Shown here in pieces: positions 1 through 7,977 of a stretch of 32,025 nt of DNA. Every line of letters begins with the position of its first letter. Position 1 is the first letter of the stretch. A program made the translations under genes and the position numbers. Source of the stretch: an uncultured Lachnospiraceae bacterium (GTDB lineage: Bacteria > Bacillota > Clostridia > Lachnospirales > Lachnospiraceae). Under the pieces are notes generated by a model, which saw nothing but the letters and a program-made list of their open reading frames with translations, did not search any database and was not told the origin of the DNA. The stretch is from positions 1 through 32,025 of the forward strand of contig CAJTXH010000016.1 of the NCBI GenBank assembly GCA_910580005.1. The letters run 5' to 3'.

Positions 1-78
1 TGCGTCCGTCTGCAAACAAAGGACGGCTGGAAATTTTATGAAACGGACGTGGCCTATAGTAAACAACTGTTGACATAA
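1..78 (+). CDS. C-terminal fragment of an unidentified protein, cut by the window edge
   Basis: Reading from base 1 gives 25 codons (CVRLQTKDGWKFYETDV, then AYSKQLLT) and a TAA at 76-78. The start lies outside the window and I do not recognise the family. The codons for KFYETDV are exactly the 21-bp sequence repeated at 8683-8703, where they are followed directly by TAA. I infer that the native protein ended in KFYETDV and that insertion of the downstream segment gave it eight new C-terminal residues. The coding call rests only on an open frame and this in-frame coincidence, so the product stays unknown. Confidence 0.55.
   Translation, partial: CVRLQTKDGWKFYETDVAYSKQLLT
31..51 (+). repeat. 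Left copy of 21-bp direct repeat (putative attL core)
   Basis: The 21 bases start AAATTTTATG and end GGACGTG. They match 8683-8703 with no mismatch, and the flanking bases differ at both ends (G before and G after here, C before and T after on the right). The copy lies in frame at the 3' end of the partial gene. Confidence 0.75.
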
Positions 79-98
79 GGAAATATAAATGGTATATT
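70..98 (+). promoter_or_regulatory. Sigma-A promoter of the P-loop gene
   Basis: TTGACA at 70-75 and TATATT at 93-98 are separated by 17 bp. Transcription would begin near 105, so the ATG at 89 cannot be the start and the ATG at 146 is favoured. The -35 box overlaps the end of the partial upstream gene and sits 18 bp inside the left repeat. Confidence 0.7.
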
Positions 99-105
99 AT
101 TTGCG

Positions 106-125
106 TGGAACAACTATGGAACAAC
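106..125 (+). repeat. Two phased TGGAACAAC repeats at the transcription start
   Basis: TGGAACAAC occurs at 106-114 and 117-125, a period of 11 bp (about one helical turn), beginning at the predicted start point of the promoter at 70-98. Related copies surround the promoter at 2435. The layout suggests operator half-sites for a shared regulator. Confidence 0.5.
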
Positions 126-145
126 TCAAGAGAGGAGCCGGGTAT

Positions 146-2359
146 ATGAGTCCAAAAGTTTCGTGTAATATACAAAAAGGGAAAAAGGGGTACACTGTTA
201 ATTTCCGGCATTCAGTGGTTAAGGATAAGAATGGGAAATATGGGTTAAAGGTGCACCGGGGGTTAGGAACTACAGATGCAACAGAAGCAAAAAGGCTGGC
301 TGAGGAATTAGAAAGGATACTTAGTGACAGTTATTGGGCAGATTCAAGCAAGAGGGCGGAAGCTTATAGGCATTTTAGCGAAGTTGTTGTAGATGCTTAT
401 TATGATCCTCTTGAAGCTGCAAATCCGATAAATGAAGATTTACTGAACCGGATAAACCTTCCATCAAAAGAAGATGGATATACAAGGCAGACTTTTGTTG
501 GACCGGTTGGAGCAGGAAAAACTTCTTTGCTGCGTTTAATGGCTGGAACAGGCATGGAAAAATTTCCAGCCACATCAACAGGAGGAACAACGGCATGTAA
601 TCTTGAATTGATAATGTCAGAAGATGCAGACTACGAGATCGTTGTTACATTTATGTCAAGATACTTGGTAGAAATGCATGTACTTGAATGTATAGAGGCT
701 GCATTGGAATTCTGTATTTCGGAAAAATGTAAGGATTTAGAAAAAAAACGTAATGACATATCTAACCGGCTGTTTTCGAACCGGGATTTAATTTTTAGAA
801 TGTCCTATATAATTGGTGATTTGAGTTTGAAAGATAAAAAAAAGGACCAGCTAGATGAAGAATTTGAGGAAGAAGATATTGAAAGGGCACCCATGAATAT
901 CCAGCATGATATAGAGAGTCTGTTAGAAAGCGTAAACAGTTATATTGACCGCTTGATTCAAATTGCACAGGACAAGTATAAAAATAATATTGACATTGGG
1001 GATGAAACTTTTAATTCTGCTGAAGAGAATGATATTTTAAGCTTAAGAAATGAGATAGTGGAAGATATCATGGCAAGGTTCCGGCTGCTAGAGGGGGGAG
1101 AAAAATTAAATTCAAAAGGCAAGTGGACAAATGCATGGTATTTCAAAACGAAGGACCGGGAGGAATTTATCCGGACAATAAAAAGATTTACAAGTAATAG
1201 CTGGAGGGCTTGGGGAAGCCTGTTGTCACCTATTGTTAAAACAATGAGGGTAAAAGGAAGGTTTAAGCCAGAATTTTGTGAAGAGGTGCCAAGATTGGTG
1301 CTGTTTGATGGGCAGGGATTAGGATATAAAACAGCAATGTCTTCCATGCCAACAAATGTCATTGAATATTTTAGAAAATCGGATGGTATAGTGATAGTGG
1401 ACGATGCCCAACACCCCATTTCGGAAAATGTCAAAATGGCTATACGGACTGTAATAGAATATGGTTACTCAGAAAAGGTGTGCTTTGCTTTTACACATAT
1501 GGACTTAATGGCGGGAGATAACTTCGGAAATTTTTCTGATAAGCGGCATCATATATGGGTAGTGCTGGATTCTTATATTAGTGATATAAGACGCCAGAAT
1601 AAGGATGTTTTATCTGGAACCGAGGCTGCACAGATGATGGGGTCTTGCTTTTATTTTTCTGGGTTGGATTCGCAAGGGATAACAAAGGTTTCTAAAAAAT
1701 ATGGTAATGATTTGATTGCCCGATGGAAGGACAAGCTTCAAAATAGCATTACTGTGGATATGATTTCTCTGTCCTATGATATGATGACTTTGATTGCACA
1801 TTTAAAGGAGGGAATTAAGAATTATAGAACGGCGTGGGGGAACAAAATAGGCTGCCCGGCAAAAAAGGAAGAAACAGTACATTGGAGCAAAGTACGGGCG
1901 TTAACTAGGAGATTAGGATATTTTGGTGAGGACAATTACCAGCTGGAATTAATGCCATTAGCTGATTTTAGTGCATCTATTAGAATGCGGCTTAATATCT
2001 ATTTGAACTGTCCGGTGAAAGTTGAACCAGATATAGCACAAGAGGATAAAAAGATTATTCTGATTAATACAATAAAAAGTACAATTAATGGGAAATTGCA
2101 AGACTTTATTAAAAGCGGAATGTGGGACGCACCAGACCAGCTCCAGAGATGGAAAGATGCATACAATTATACAGGCAAAGGATCGGCTGTAAAGCGGGCA
2201 GTCAAAGTGAATGAAATTTTTGAATTTGGGGCGCCTCAAATTGATTTGTTTTATTATAATATGACTGATGCACAAAAAGAGTATATTTCAAAAGTTATTG
2301 ATATTGTAGAAGGTACACTTGAGCAATATCAATGTAAATTAGGAAGATTTCAGTTTTAG
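146..2359 (+). CDS. Large P-loop GTPase-like protein with integrase-like N-terminal DNA-binding domain
   Basis: The protein has 737 residues from the ATG at 146, chosen because AGAGGAG lies 8 bp upstream and the predicted transcription start is near 105. Residues about 8-60 resemble the arm-type DNA-binding domain of tyrosine integrases (GYTVNFRH, KVHRGLGTTDATEAKRLAEE), but no integrase catalytic domain follows. Walker A is GPVGAGKTS at 119-127. DGQG at 388-391 resembles a GTPase G3 motif and THMD at 450-453 a G4 motif. An unusually long, charged and probably helical insertion of about 270 residues separates Walker A from G3. The C-terminal 200 residues are not recognised. It is the first gene after the left repeat. 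Nucleotide binding is well supported, GTP specificity is inferred, and the biological role (mobility, defence or regulation) is unknown. Confidence 0.8.
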   Translation: MSPKVSCNIQKGKKGYTVNFRHSVVKDKNGKYGLKVHRGLGTTDATEAKRLAEELERILSDSYWADSSKRAEAYRHFSEVVVDAYYDPLEAANPINEDLLNRINLPSKEDGYTRQTFVGPVGAGKTSLLRLMAGTGMEKFPATSTGGTTACNLELIMSEDADYEIVVTFMSRYLVEMHVLECIEAALEFCISEKCKDLEKKRNDISNRLFSNRDLIFRMSYIIGDLSLKDKKKDQLDEEFEEEDIERAPMNIQHDIESLLESVNSYIDRLIQIAQDKYKNNIDIGDETFNSAEENDILSLRNEIVEDIMARFRLLEGGEKLNSKGKWTNAWYFKTKDREEFIRTIKRFTSNSWRAWGSLLSPIVKTMRVKGRFKPEFCEEVPRLVLFDGQGLGYKTAMSSMPTNVIEYFRKSDGIVIVDDAQHPISENVKMAIRTVIEYGYSEKVCFAFTHMDLMAGDNFGNFSDKRHHIWVVLDSYISDIRRQNKDVLSGTEAAQMMGSCFYFSGLDSQGITKVSKKYGNDLIARWKDKLQNSITVDMISLSYDMMTLIAHLKEGIKNYRTAWGNKIGCPAKKEETVHWSKVRALTRRLGYFGEDNYQLELMPLADFSASIRMRLNIYLNCPVKVEPDIAQEDKKIILINTIKSTINGKLQDFIKSGMWDAPDQLQRWKDAYNYTGKGSAVKRAVKVNEIFEFGAPQIDLFYYNMTDAQKEYISKVIDIVEGTLEQYQCKLGRFQF

Positions 2360-2408
2360 CTTAGCTGTAGAGCATATATATTGTTTTACAGTTTTAGTTT
2401 TCTTGATA

Positions 2409-2495
2409 GTTGTGGCAAAAAATGGAACAACCTATTGACAAGACGGATTCTGTGGTATATTATAATGTAAAGAATTGCCACAACCTTGCCACAAC
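2409..2495 (+). promoter_or_regulatory. Promoter with four TGNNACAAC repeats
   Basis: TTGACA at 2435-2440 is followed after 17 bp by TATTAT at 2458-2463; a TATAAT overlaps at 2461 with a longer spacer. Around it are GTTGTGGCA (2409-2417, inverted), TGGAACAAC (2423-2431), and TGCCACAAC at 2476-2484 and 2487-2495, the last two with an 11-bp period just after the predicted start point. This mirrors the arrangement at 70-125, so both promoters probably answer to the same DNA-binding protein. The promoter would drive the small Cys-rich gene and perhaps the ABC exporter. Confidence 0.6.
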
Positions 2496-2588
2496 ATTTG
2501 ATCAGGCTATGAAGATGTTTTCTAAAATGGAAGTACATATAATAATGCAAGAGGAAAGAAAATGCCAGAAAGCGGAGGTGGATGCAGC

Positions 2589-2759
2589 ATGGTGAAAGGA
2601 GTGATACATAAATGCACCAGGAAATGTCCCTGGCATAAGCAATGCTTTGTCTGTAAGACGGAAAAGGAAGTCGTAGAAGATGTTGTAGTGCTTCATAAAT
2701 GCAAAGTGACTAAAGAAGATATACCAATCCATTTGGGAAAACGGGGAAAAATTAAGTGA
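2589..2759 (+). CDS. Small Cys-rich protein, function unknown
   Basis: A 56-residue frame starts at ATG 2589, preceded by GGAGG at 2574-2578. An in-frame ATG at 2562 has a weaker site (GAGGAAAG). The protein is basic, with cysteines spaced C-x3-C-x5-C-x2-C (KCTRKCPWHKQCFVCK) and a further HKC near residue 39, suggesting metal binding. It follows a good promoter and precedes an ABC exporter pair. No signal peptide or double-glycine leader is visible, and the exporter has no C39 peptidase domain, so I do not call it an exported peptide. Family not recognised. Confidence 0.5.
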   Translation: MVKGVIHKCTRKCPWHKQCFVCKTEKEVVEDVVVLHKCKVTKEDIPIHLGKRGKIK

Positions 2760-3059
2760 AATAATTTGTTTACAACTTAATACCGTGACTAACTTGTAAA
2801 AACAGCCACCTGGATGTGCTGATATCACAGTAGTTCTACTATGAAAGGAATATTCGTAGAATATTGTGAAATTAGTGCGTTCTGGTGTTTTTTTGATTGT
2901 GGCAAATATGGCATTTCATATGTGTCTGGGTAAGATGTTTTTAGAAAGAATTCATAAAGCTTTGTATTGAACAGAATTTTAGATATGCAAATAGGTTACA
3001 GTTGTGGGTTCGGGATATAGATAAAGAAAAAATAATATAATTTTGTGGAGGAAAAAGCC
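2760..3059 (+). other. Intergenic region before the ABC exporter, two short dyads
   Basis: No convincing gene is present. There are two adjacent short inverted repeats, AGTAG/CTACT at 2829-2840 and AATATTC/GAATATT at 2849-2865 (3-nt loop), then ATTGTGGCA at 2896-2904, one mismatch from the inverted form of the TGCCACAAC box. No promoter with two good hexamers was found before the exporter, so read-through from 2435 is possible. Confidence 0.35.
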
Positions 3060-4814
3060 GTGAAAGAAAGGATAAAATTTGTTTTAAAGTTTGCAAAACC
3101 ACATAAATGGAAATTTATTATTATGTTACTTAGTATCATTTTGGCTACCATAACGCTTATGATATTGCCATTTATTATTGGATGGCTGGTCGATGAGGTA
3201 CTCAATTCTCAAAATATGACGCATTTTATTTACATTGTAAGTATATATGGAGTGGTATATATTTTTAACCAGGCGATGTATACGATAGTGAATATTATGG
3301 AAAAAGTAACCAGCACAACATTTCTATTCGATATAAGAGCGGAACTGTATTCCAGAATTTTAAGATTTAAGGGCAGCTGTTTAGCAAGTATGTATAGCGG
3401 CGATACAATTAGCAGAATGGGATATGATGTTGACCAGATTATGACCATGATAAGTATTAATTTATTTGGATTGGTATCAAATTTCATTAATATAGTTATT
3501 GCTCTTGTATTTATATATTGTGCAAATATATGGATGGGGGTTTTTACTACAGCCGCAACTCCCATAATCATATATGTATCAAGAATTTTTTTCGGAAAAG
3601 CGAAAAGGATGAATTCCCATATTATCAGGAAAAAGGGAATATTATCATCCTGGACATTTGAAATTTTAGGCGGAATGCAAGAAATAAAGCTTTTACATGC
3701 TTCCAAACAGATTCTTTCAGAATTTATTCGAAGGAATATTGAAATAGCTAGAATGAGTATTGGTTTAAATAGAATAGAAGTGGAGGCAGAGCGGCTTAAT
3801 GCTGGAATATTGGTGATAGCGCAGATGTGTATGTTTACAATTGCAGCTTTTCTGGTAAAAGCCAGCCAGCTTACCATAGGTGGGGTTACAGCCTGTTTCG
3901 CTTATTATGCGAACTGCATTACAACGTTTAACAGTATTAACTCAAAAATACTGTCTCTCTCGTCCAATATGGTTTCATGTGATAGGATAATGGAGTTATT
4001 TAATGCCCCGTTGGAAGAAGAAGGTGCAGAACATTTAAATAAGCAGGAAATTCTTAATAGTAATAAAGAACAGATTGTAGGAAGCATTGAGTTTAAAAAT
4101 GTTTCATTTTATTATAATAAGGAACGGAGTGTATTTAAAAATCTTTCATTCCGAATCAATCCATGTGAAAAAATCGCTATAGCAGGGAACAGCGGAGCGG
4201 GAAAAAGTACTTTAGTAAATTTATTGTGCAGGATTTATGATGTCAATGACGGAAATATATTTGTGGACGGTAAGGATATCATGGAATATGATATTAAATA
4301 TTTGCGCAGGCAGATAGGAGCCGTTCATCAAAACAGTATTATTTTTAACGGTTCTATAAGATTTAATTTGCAGTTTGCCTGGGACATGTTTCAGGATGAT
4401 TTATTGTGGGAAGCACTTAAAATGGCAGGCTTGTATGATTTTGTGAGCAGTTTGGAGGATGGCCTGGATACCATTGTTGGAACTGGAGGCCTGAATTTTT
4501 CAGGAGGCCAGAAACAGAAAATTGCAATTGCGAGAGCATTTGTTAAAAATTCTCCAATCATGATTTTTGATGAATCGACTAGTGCGCTAGACAATGAGTC
4601 TGAAATGATAATAAAAAAATCATGGGAATTACTTGGAAAAAATCATACATTGCTTATTATTGCACACAGATGGTCTACAATAATTAATTCAGACAGGATT
4701 ATTGTTTTTGAAGATGGAAAAGCCGTAGGTTTTGGTAAACATGAAGAGTTACTTCAGACCTGTGAAACGTATAATAAACTTTTCCAGGATCAGTATCCGG
4801 AAAGTATGGCATAG
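3060..4814 (+). CDS. ABC exporter half-transporter, subunit 1
   Basis: The protein has 584 residues from GTG 3060, whose site GGAGG is at 3047-3051; a GTG at 3045 in the same frame overlaps that site and is unlikely to be used. The N-terminal half has the hydrophobic segments expected of a six-helix exporter domain, and the C-terminal half is a complete nucleotide-binding domain: Walker A GNSGAGKST, signature FSGGQKQ, Walker B IMIFDES with the catalytic Glu, D-loop SALD and H-loop His in IIAHRWST. There is no C39 peptidase domain. The second subunit follows 84 bp downstream, so the two probably form a heterodimer. The substrate could be a drug, peptide or lipid. Confidence 0.85.
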   Translation: MKERIKFVLKFAKPHKWKFIIMLLSIILATITLMILPFIIGWLVDEVLNSQNMTHFIYIVSIYGVVYIFNQAMYTIVNIMEKVTSTTFLFDIRAELYSRILRFKGSCLASMYSGDTISRMGYDVDQIMTMISINLFGLVSNFINIVIALVFIYCANIWMGVFTTAATPIIIYVSRIFFGKAKRMNSHIIRKKGILSSWTFEILGGMQEIKLLHASKQILSEFIRRNIEIARMSIGLNRIEVEAERLNAGILVIAQMCMFTIAAFLVKASQLTIGGVTACFAYYANCITTFNSINSKILSLSSNMVSCDRIMELFNAPLEEEGAEHLNKQEILNSNKEQIVGSIEFKNVSFYYNKERSVFKNLSFRINPCEKIAIAGNSGAGKSTLVNLLCRIYDVNDGNIFVDGKDIMEYDIKYLRRQIGAVHQNSIIFNGSIRFNLQFAWDMFQDDLLWEALKMAGLYDFVSSLEDGLDTIVGTGGLNFSGGQKQKIAIARAFVKNSPIMIFDESTSALDNESEMIIKKSWELLGKNHTLLIIAHRWSTIINSDRIIVFEDGKAVGFGKHEELLQTCETYNKLFQDQYPESMA

Positions 4815-4840
4815 TAATCTCACGGAATACCCAGAGATTA
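4815..4840 (+). other. Intergenic hairpin between exporter subunits
   Basis: TAATCTC (4815-4821) and GAGATTA (4834-4840) are perfect complements with a 12-nt loop, placed directly after the stop codon. No T-run follows, so termination is unlikely; it may protect or modulate the mRNA between the two subunits. Confidence 0.35.
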
Positions 4841-4898
4841 TATAAGAATCCAAAGTAACCAGATTATAGAAATCATAGGAAAAAAGAGGGGGATTATT

Positions 4899-6617
4899 TT
4901 GAAAGGACAATCAGACCGTATCAAAACTTTGAAAAAAATCTTTAGATTACTGGGTAAAAAAAAGGTACTATTATACTGGCTTCTGTTTTTTAAAAGCCTT
5001 GATTTATTACTTGGTATTGTACAACCATTTTTCTATTACATATTTATTAATAATGTGATTGTTAAGGGCAAAACCAGTCATCTGCCAATTGTTATTGCTG
5101 GTTATTTGTCTATTTTTTTGTTACAGACATTATTGGTTAAGTTTACCAGAATATCGTATAATACTTTATTTATTAAACTAAAGATAGAATTGCGGGTTAA
5201 TATCTTGAAAATATACATTAATATGAAAGCAGGTTCTTATACAAAATATAGTACAGGTGATTTGGAAAACAGAATTGACCATGACGTTGAATTGTTTGAA
5301 ACTTTTTTACAGAAACATGTGATGGATTATTTTTTCCCGGTTTCAAAAATTTTAGTGATATCTGTAATATTATTTGCAATGAACCAGACATTAACAATTA
5401 TTGGTTTTATTGTCATTCCATTTTCTTTCTGGTTAGTACAGATTATCGGCAAGAAGGCAAACCAGGTATCAGAGGAACAGCGTAAATTTGAAGGAGAGTA
5501 TGACAGCTTTTTAAATAATTCCTTTCAAAATTGGGCTGATATAAAAACAAATAATTTAGATATATGCATGGAGGCAGAATTCGGCAGGTATAGAAGGATT
5601 CTTGCAAAACTAATAGTTAAGAGCCAAATATATATTGCTCTTAACTGGCTATTTATTGCATTTAAAGATTATTTTGTCACTAGAATGAATCTTTATTTTG
5701 TAGGAGGATTGCTGATTGTCCGCAAAAAACTTACCGTTGGAATCCTGCTTACCTATATGGATTACTTTATCCAGTTGGTGGATAACATTACGTCTGTTGT
5801 TAATTCAATTCTTGATTTCAGTGCCCAGAAACCTAATATTGAACGTGTATTTGGGATTCTGGAACTAGAATATAACGTAAAGATAAGGGCTGCAAATTTG
5901 GAAGATAAAATAACTTTTTCGAATGTCAGCTTTCGATATAATGATAACCAGGGATTCATTATCAATTCATTAAATATGACCATTTATCCTGGCGAGCACA
6001 TTGCAATTGTAGGCAGGAGTGGTTGTGGAAAAACGACCTTAGCCAATTTGCTGACGGGAGTATATGAGCCATGTGGTGGTGAAATTCTGATTGGCAACAG
6101 GCGGGTTTCTGAACTGTCCCATAAGAGCATAAGTAGTAAAATTGGTATTGTCTCTCAATTTTCCCAGATGTTAAATCTCTCCATCAGGGAAAATCTATTG
6201 CTTGCAAAAAGACATGCAAGTGAGGAAGAGATTAGAGATGCTTGTGAGAAAGCGGACATCCTGTCATTTATTGAGAGCCTGCCTGATAAATTTGAAACGA
6301 ATATTGGTGAGCGTGGTATCAAATTATCTGGCGGACAAAGGCAGCGGCTATCAATAGCAAGGCTGTTGTTGCGGAATCCAGATATCATTATTTTTGATGA
6401 ATCAACTAGTTCATTGGACAGTCATAGTGAAAATGAGATATTAAAAACGATTCGTTTACTCTCTGGCAGCAAGACAATCATAACGATTGCACATAGACTT
6501 TCAACAGTTCTAATCAGTAACAGGGTTGCTTTAATGGAAGATGGAAAAATTGTTGCAATAGAAAGTCCTTCTAATATGTTTATAGAAAATGGAAAGTTTA
6601 ATGCATTATTTAAGTAA
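4899..6617 (+). CDS. ABC exporter half-transporter, subunit 2
   Basis: The protein has 572 residues from TTG 4899, with AGAGGGGG just upstream and no good ATG nearby. An N-terminal multi-helix membrane domain is followed by a full ATPase domain: Walker A GRSGCGKTT, signature LSGGQRQ, Walker B IIIFDES with catalytic Glu, D-loop SSLD and switch His in ITIAHRLST. Both subunits keep consensus catalytic residues, whereas many heterodimeric exporters have one degenerate site. It is co-oriented with subunit 1. Substrate unknown. Confidence 0.85.
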   Translation: MKGQSDRIKTLKKIFRLLGKKKVLLYWLLFFKSLDLLLGIVQPFFYYIFINNVIVKGKTSHLPIVIAGYLSIFLLQTLLVKFTRISYNTLFIKLKIELRVNILKIYINMKAGSYTKYSTGDLENRIDHDVELFETFLQKHVMDYFFPVSKILVISVILFAMNQTLTIIGFIVIPFSFWLVQIIGKKANQVSEEQRKFEGEYDSFLNNSFQNWADIKTNNLDICMEAEFGRYRRILAKLIVKSQIYIALNWLFIAFKDYFVTRMNLYFVGGLLIVRKKLTVGILLTYMDYFIQLVDNITSVVNSILDFSAQKPNIERVFGILELEYNVKIRAANLEDKITFSNVSFRYNDNQGFIINSLNMTIYPGEHIAIVGRSGCGKTTLANLLTGVYEPCGGEILIGNRRVSELSHKSISSKIGIVSQFSQMLNLSIRENLLLAKRHASEEEIRDACEKADILSFIESLPDKFETNIGERGIKLSGGQRQRLSIARLLLRNPDIIIFDESTSSLDSHSENEILKTIRLLSGSKTIITIAHRLSTVLISNRVALMEDGKIVAIESPSNMFIENGKFNALFK

Positions 6618-6649
6618 AATGCGCATTGAGTACGGGATTTAAAAATGTA

Positions 6650-6698
6650 TTGACAACAGCAGAAAAAACGTATATACTGTACTTATCGAAAAAGTACA
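6650..6698 (+). promoter_or_regulatory. Promoter and palindromic operator of the GntR/ABC operon
   Basis: TTGACA (6650-6655), a 17-bp spacer and TATACT (6673-6678) form a near-consensus promoter. Overlapping the end of the -10 box and the start point is a perfect dyad, TGTACTT (6678-6684) and AAGTACA (6692-6698). The position fits repression by the GntR-type protein encoded next, as known for YtrA-type regulators. Confidence 0.75.
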
Positions 6699-6733
6699 CA
6701 TATAACAGAAAGCACACAGAGAGGGGTGGATAA

Positions 6734-7105
6734 ATGGAAATAATCATAAGCAATAGCAGTGACAGGCCTATTTATGAGCAAATATGTATGCAGGTCAAAA
6801 ATTTAATTATGAACGGAACTTTATCTGCTGGTGAAGCATTACCGTCTATGAGGGCATTAGCTAAAGACCTGCATATTAGCGTTATTACTGTCCAAAGAGC
6901 TTATGAAGATTTGGCCCGTGACGGATTCATAGAAACTGTATCTGGAAAAGGCAGCTTTGTTGCAGCCCAAAACAAGGAGTTTATCCAGGAAGAACAGTTG
7001 CGTATAGCAGAAGAATTATTACAAAAGGTTGCGGAAATCGGCAGGGCGCATGGAATCAGCTATGAACAAATGGTCAATATTTTAAAGTTGTTTTATGAAG
7101 AATAA
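6734..7105 (+). CDS. GntR-family transcriptional regulator, YtrA subfamily
   Basis: The protein has 123 residues. Residues about 10-77 form the GntR winged helix (RPIYEQI, GEALPSMRALAKDL, SVITVQRAYEDL, GFIETVSGKGSFV). The short C-terminal helical tail, without a large ligand-binding domain, is typical of the YtrA subfamily, which usually represses a linked ABC transporter and responds to cell-envelope-active compounds. A strong promoter with a dyad operator lies directly upstream and the ATPase gene begins 14 bp downstream. Autorepression of the operon is inferred from this layout. Confidence 0.88.
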   Translation: MEIIISNSSDRPIYEQICMQVKNLIMNGTLSAGEALPSMRALAKDLHISVITVQRAYEDLARDGFIETVSGKGSFVAAQNKEFIQEEQLRIAEELLQKVAEIGRAHGISYEQMVNILKLFYEE

Positions 7106-7119
7106 GCAGGAGGTAAGTT

Positions 7120-7977
7120 ATGGAAAAAAACAACATTTTAGTACGGGGTTTATGCAAACAGTTTGACGGTTTTTTGTTAGACCATGTTTCATTTAAAGTC
7201 CCGAAAGGCAGAATCGTTGGCTTCATTGGTGAAAATGGGGCTGGAAAGAGTACGACTATTAACCTGATACTTGATGAATTAAAGATGGATAATGGGCAGA
7301 TACAGATTTTAGGTATGGAAAACACAAATTCCACTATCAAAAAGGATATTGGGGTTGTATTTGATGAGTGCAACTTCCATGACGTATTTAATACATCAGA
7401 CATTGAAAAAATATTATCCGGCGTATACCAGTCATGGGACGGAAACCTTTACAGACAGTACCTGCAAAAGTTTAAAATTCCTGAAAAGAAGCAAATAGGC
7501 TCTTTTTCAAAAGGAATGAAGATGAAGTTGTCTATTATCTGCGCTATGGCACATAAGCCAAAGCTGCTGATTTTAGATGAAGCGTCTACGGGGCTTGACC
7601 CGGTTGTGCGTGATGAAATGCTGGATTTATTTTTGGAATTTATACAGGACGAAGAATGTTCTATCTTCTTTTCATCCCACATTACATCGGATATACAAAA
7701 AATTGCAGACTATGTTATCCTGATTCATCAGGGTAAAATTATTTTTGAGGAACAAAAAGACGACCTTATTTATAATTATGGGATAATGAAATGTGGGAAA
7801 GAAAAATTTGCTTCCATTTCCCCAGATGACTATATTATCCACAGGGTTACAAATGTAAGTGTAGAATGTCTTGTCCGTGACAGGGAAGCAATAAAAAACA
7901 AATATAAGAATATTGTTGTTGATAACGCAACACTGGAAGATATTATGCTTTTTTACATTAAAGGAGGTGCAGCATGA
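7120..7977 (+). CDS. ABC transporter ATP-binding protein
   Basis: The protein has 285 residues, with AGGAGG before ATG 7120. It has Walker A GENGAGKSTT, a signature-like FSKGMKMKLS in place of LSGGQ, Walker B LLILDEASTGLDP and the switch His in FSSHIT. The KGM-type signature is common in ATPases of ABC-2 exporters of the YtrB/BcrA kind. It overlaps the permease gene by 4 bp (ATGA), implying coupled translation. Likely role: energising the next protein in export of, or resistance to, a membrane-active compound, under GntR control. Confidence 0.88.
   Translation: MEKNNILVRGLCKQFDGFLLDHVSFKVPKGRIVGFIGENGAGKSTTINLILDELKMDNGQIQILGMENTNSTIKKDIGVVFDECNFHDVFNTSDIEKILSGVYQSWDGNLYRQYLQKFKIPEKKQIGSFSKGMKMKLSIICAMAHKPKLLILDEASTGLDPVVRDEMLDLFLEFIQDEECSIFFSSHITSDIQKIADYVILIHQGKIIFEEQKDDLIYNYGIMKCGKEKFASISPDDYIIHRVTNVSVECLVRDREAIKNKYKNIVVDNATLEDIMLFYIKGGAA

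Noticed and set aside
106..125. CRISPR-like or minisatellite repeat
   Set aside because: Only two 9-bp units with an 11-bp period at a promoter start; an operator explanation fits better.
3230..3877. 215-residue minus-strand open frame
   Set aside because: It lies wholly inside the ABC subunit 1 gene, has no ribosome site or recognisable domain, and is a shadow of the real gene.
2589..4814. Bacteriocin or lantibiotic system made of the Cys-rich peptide and ABC exporter
   Set aside because: No double-glycine leader, no C39 peptidase domain and no modification enzyme; only proximity supports it.
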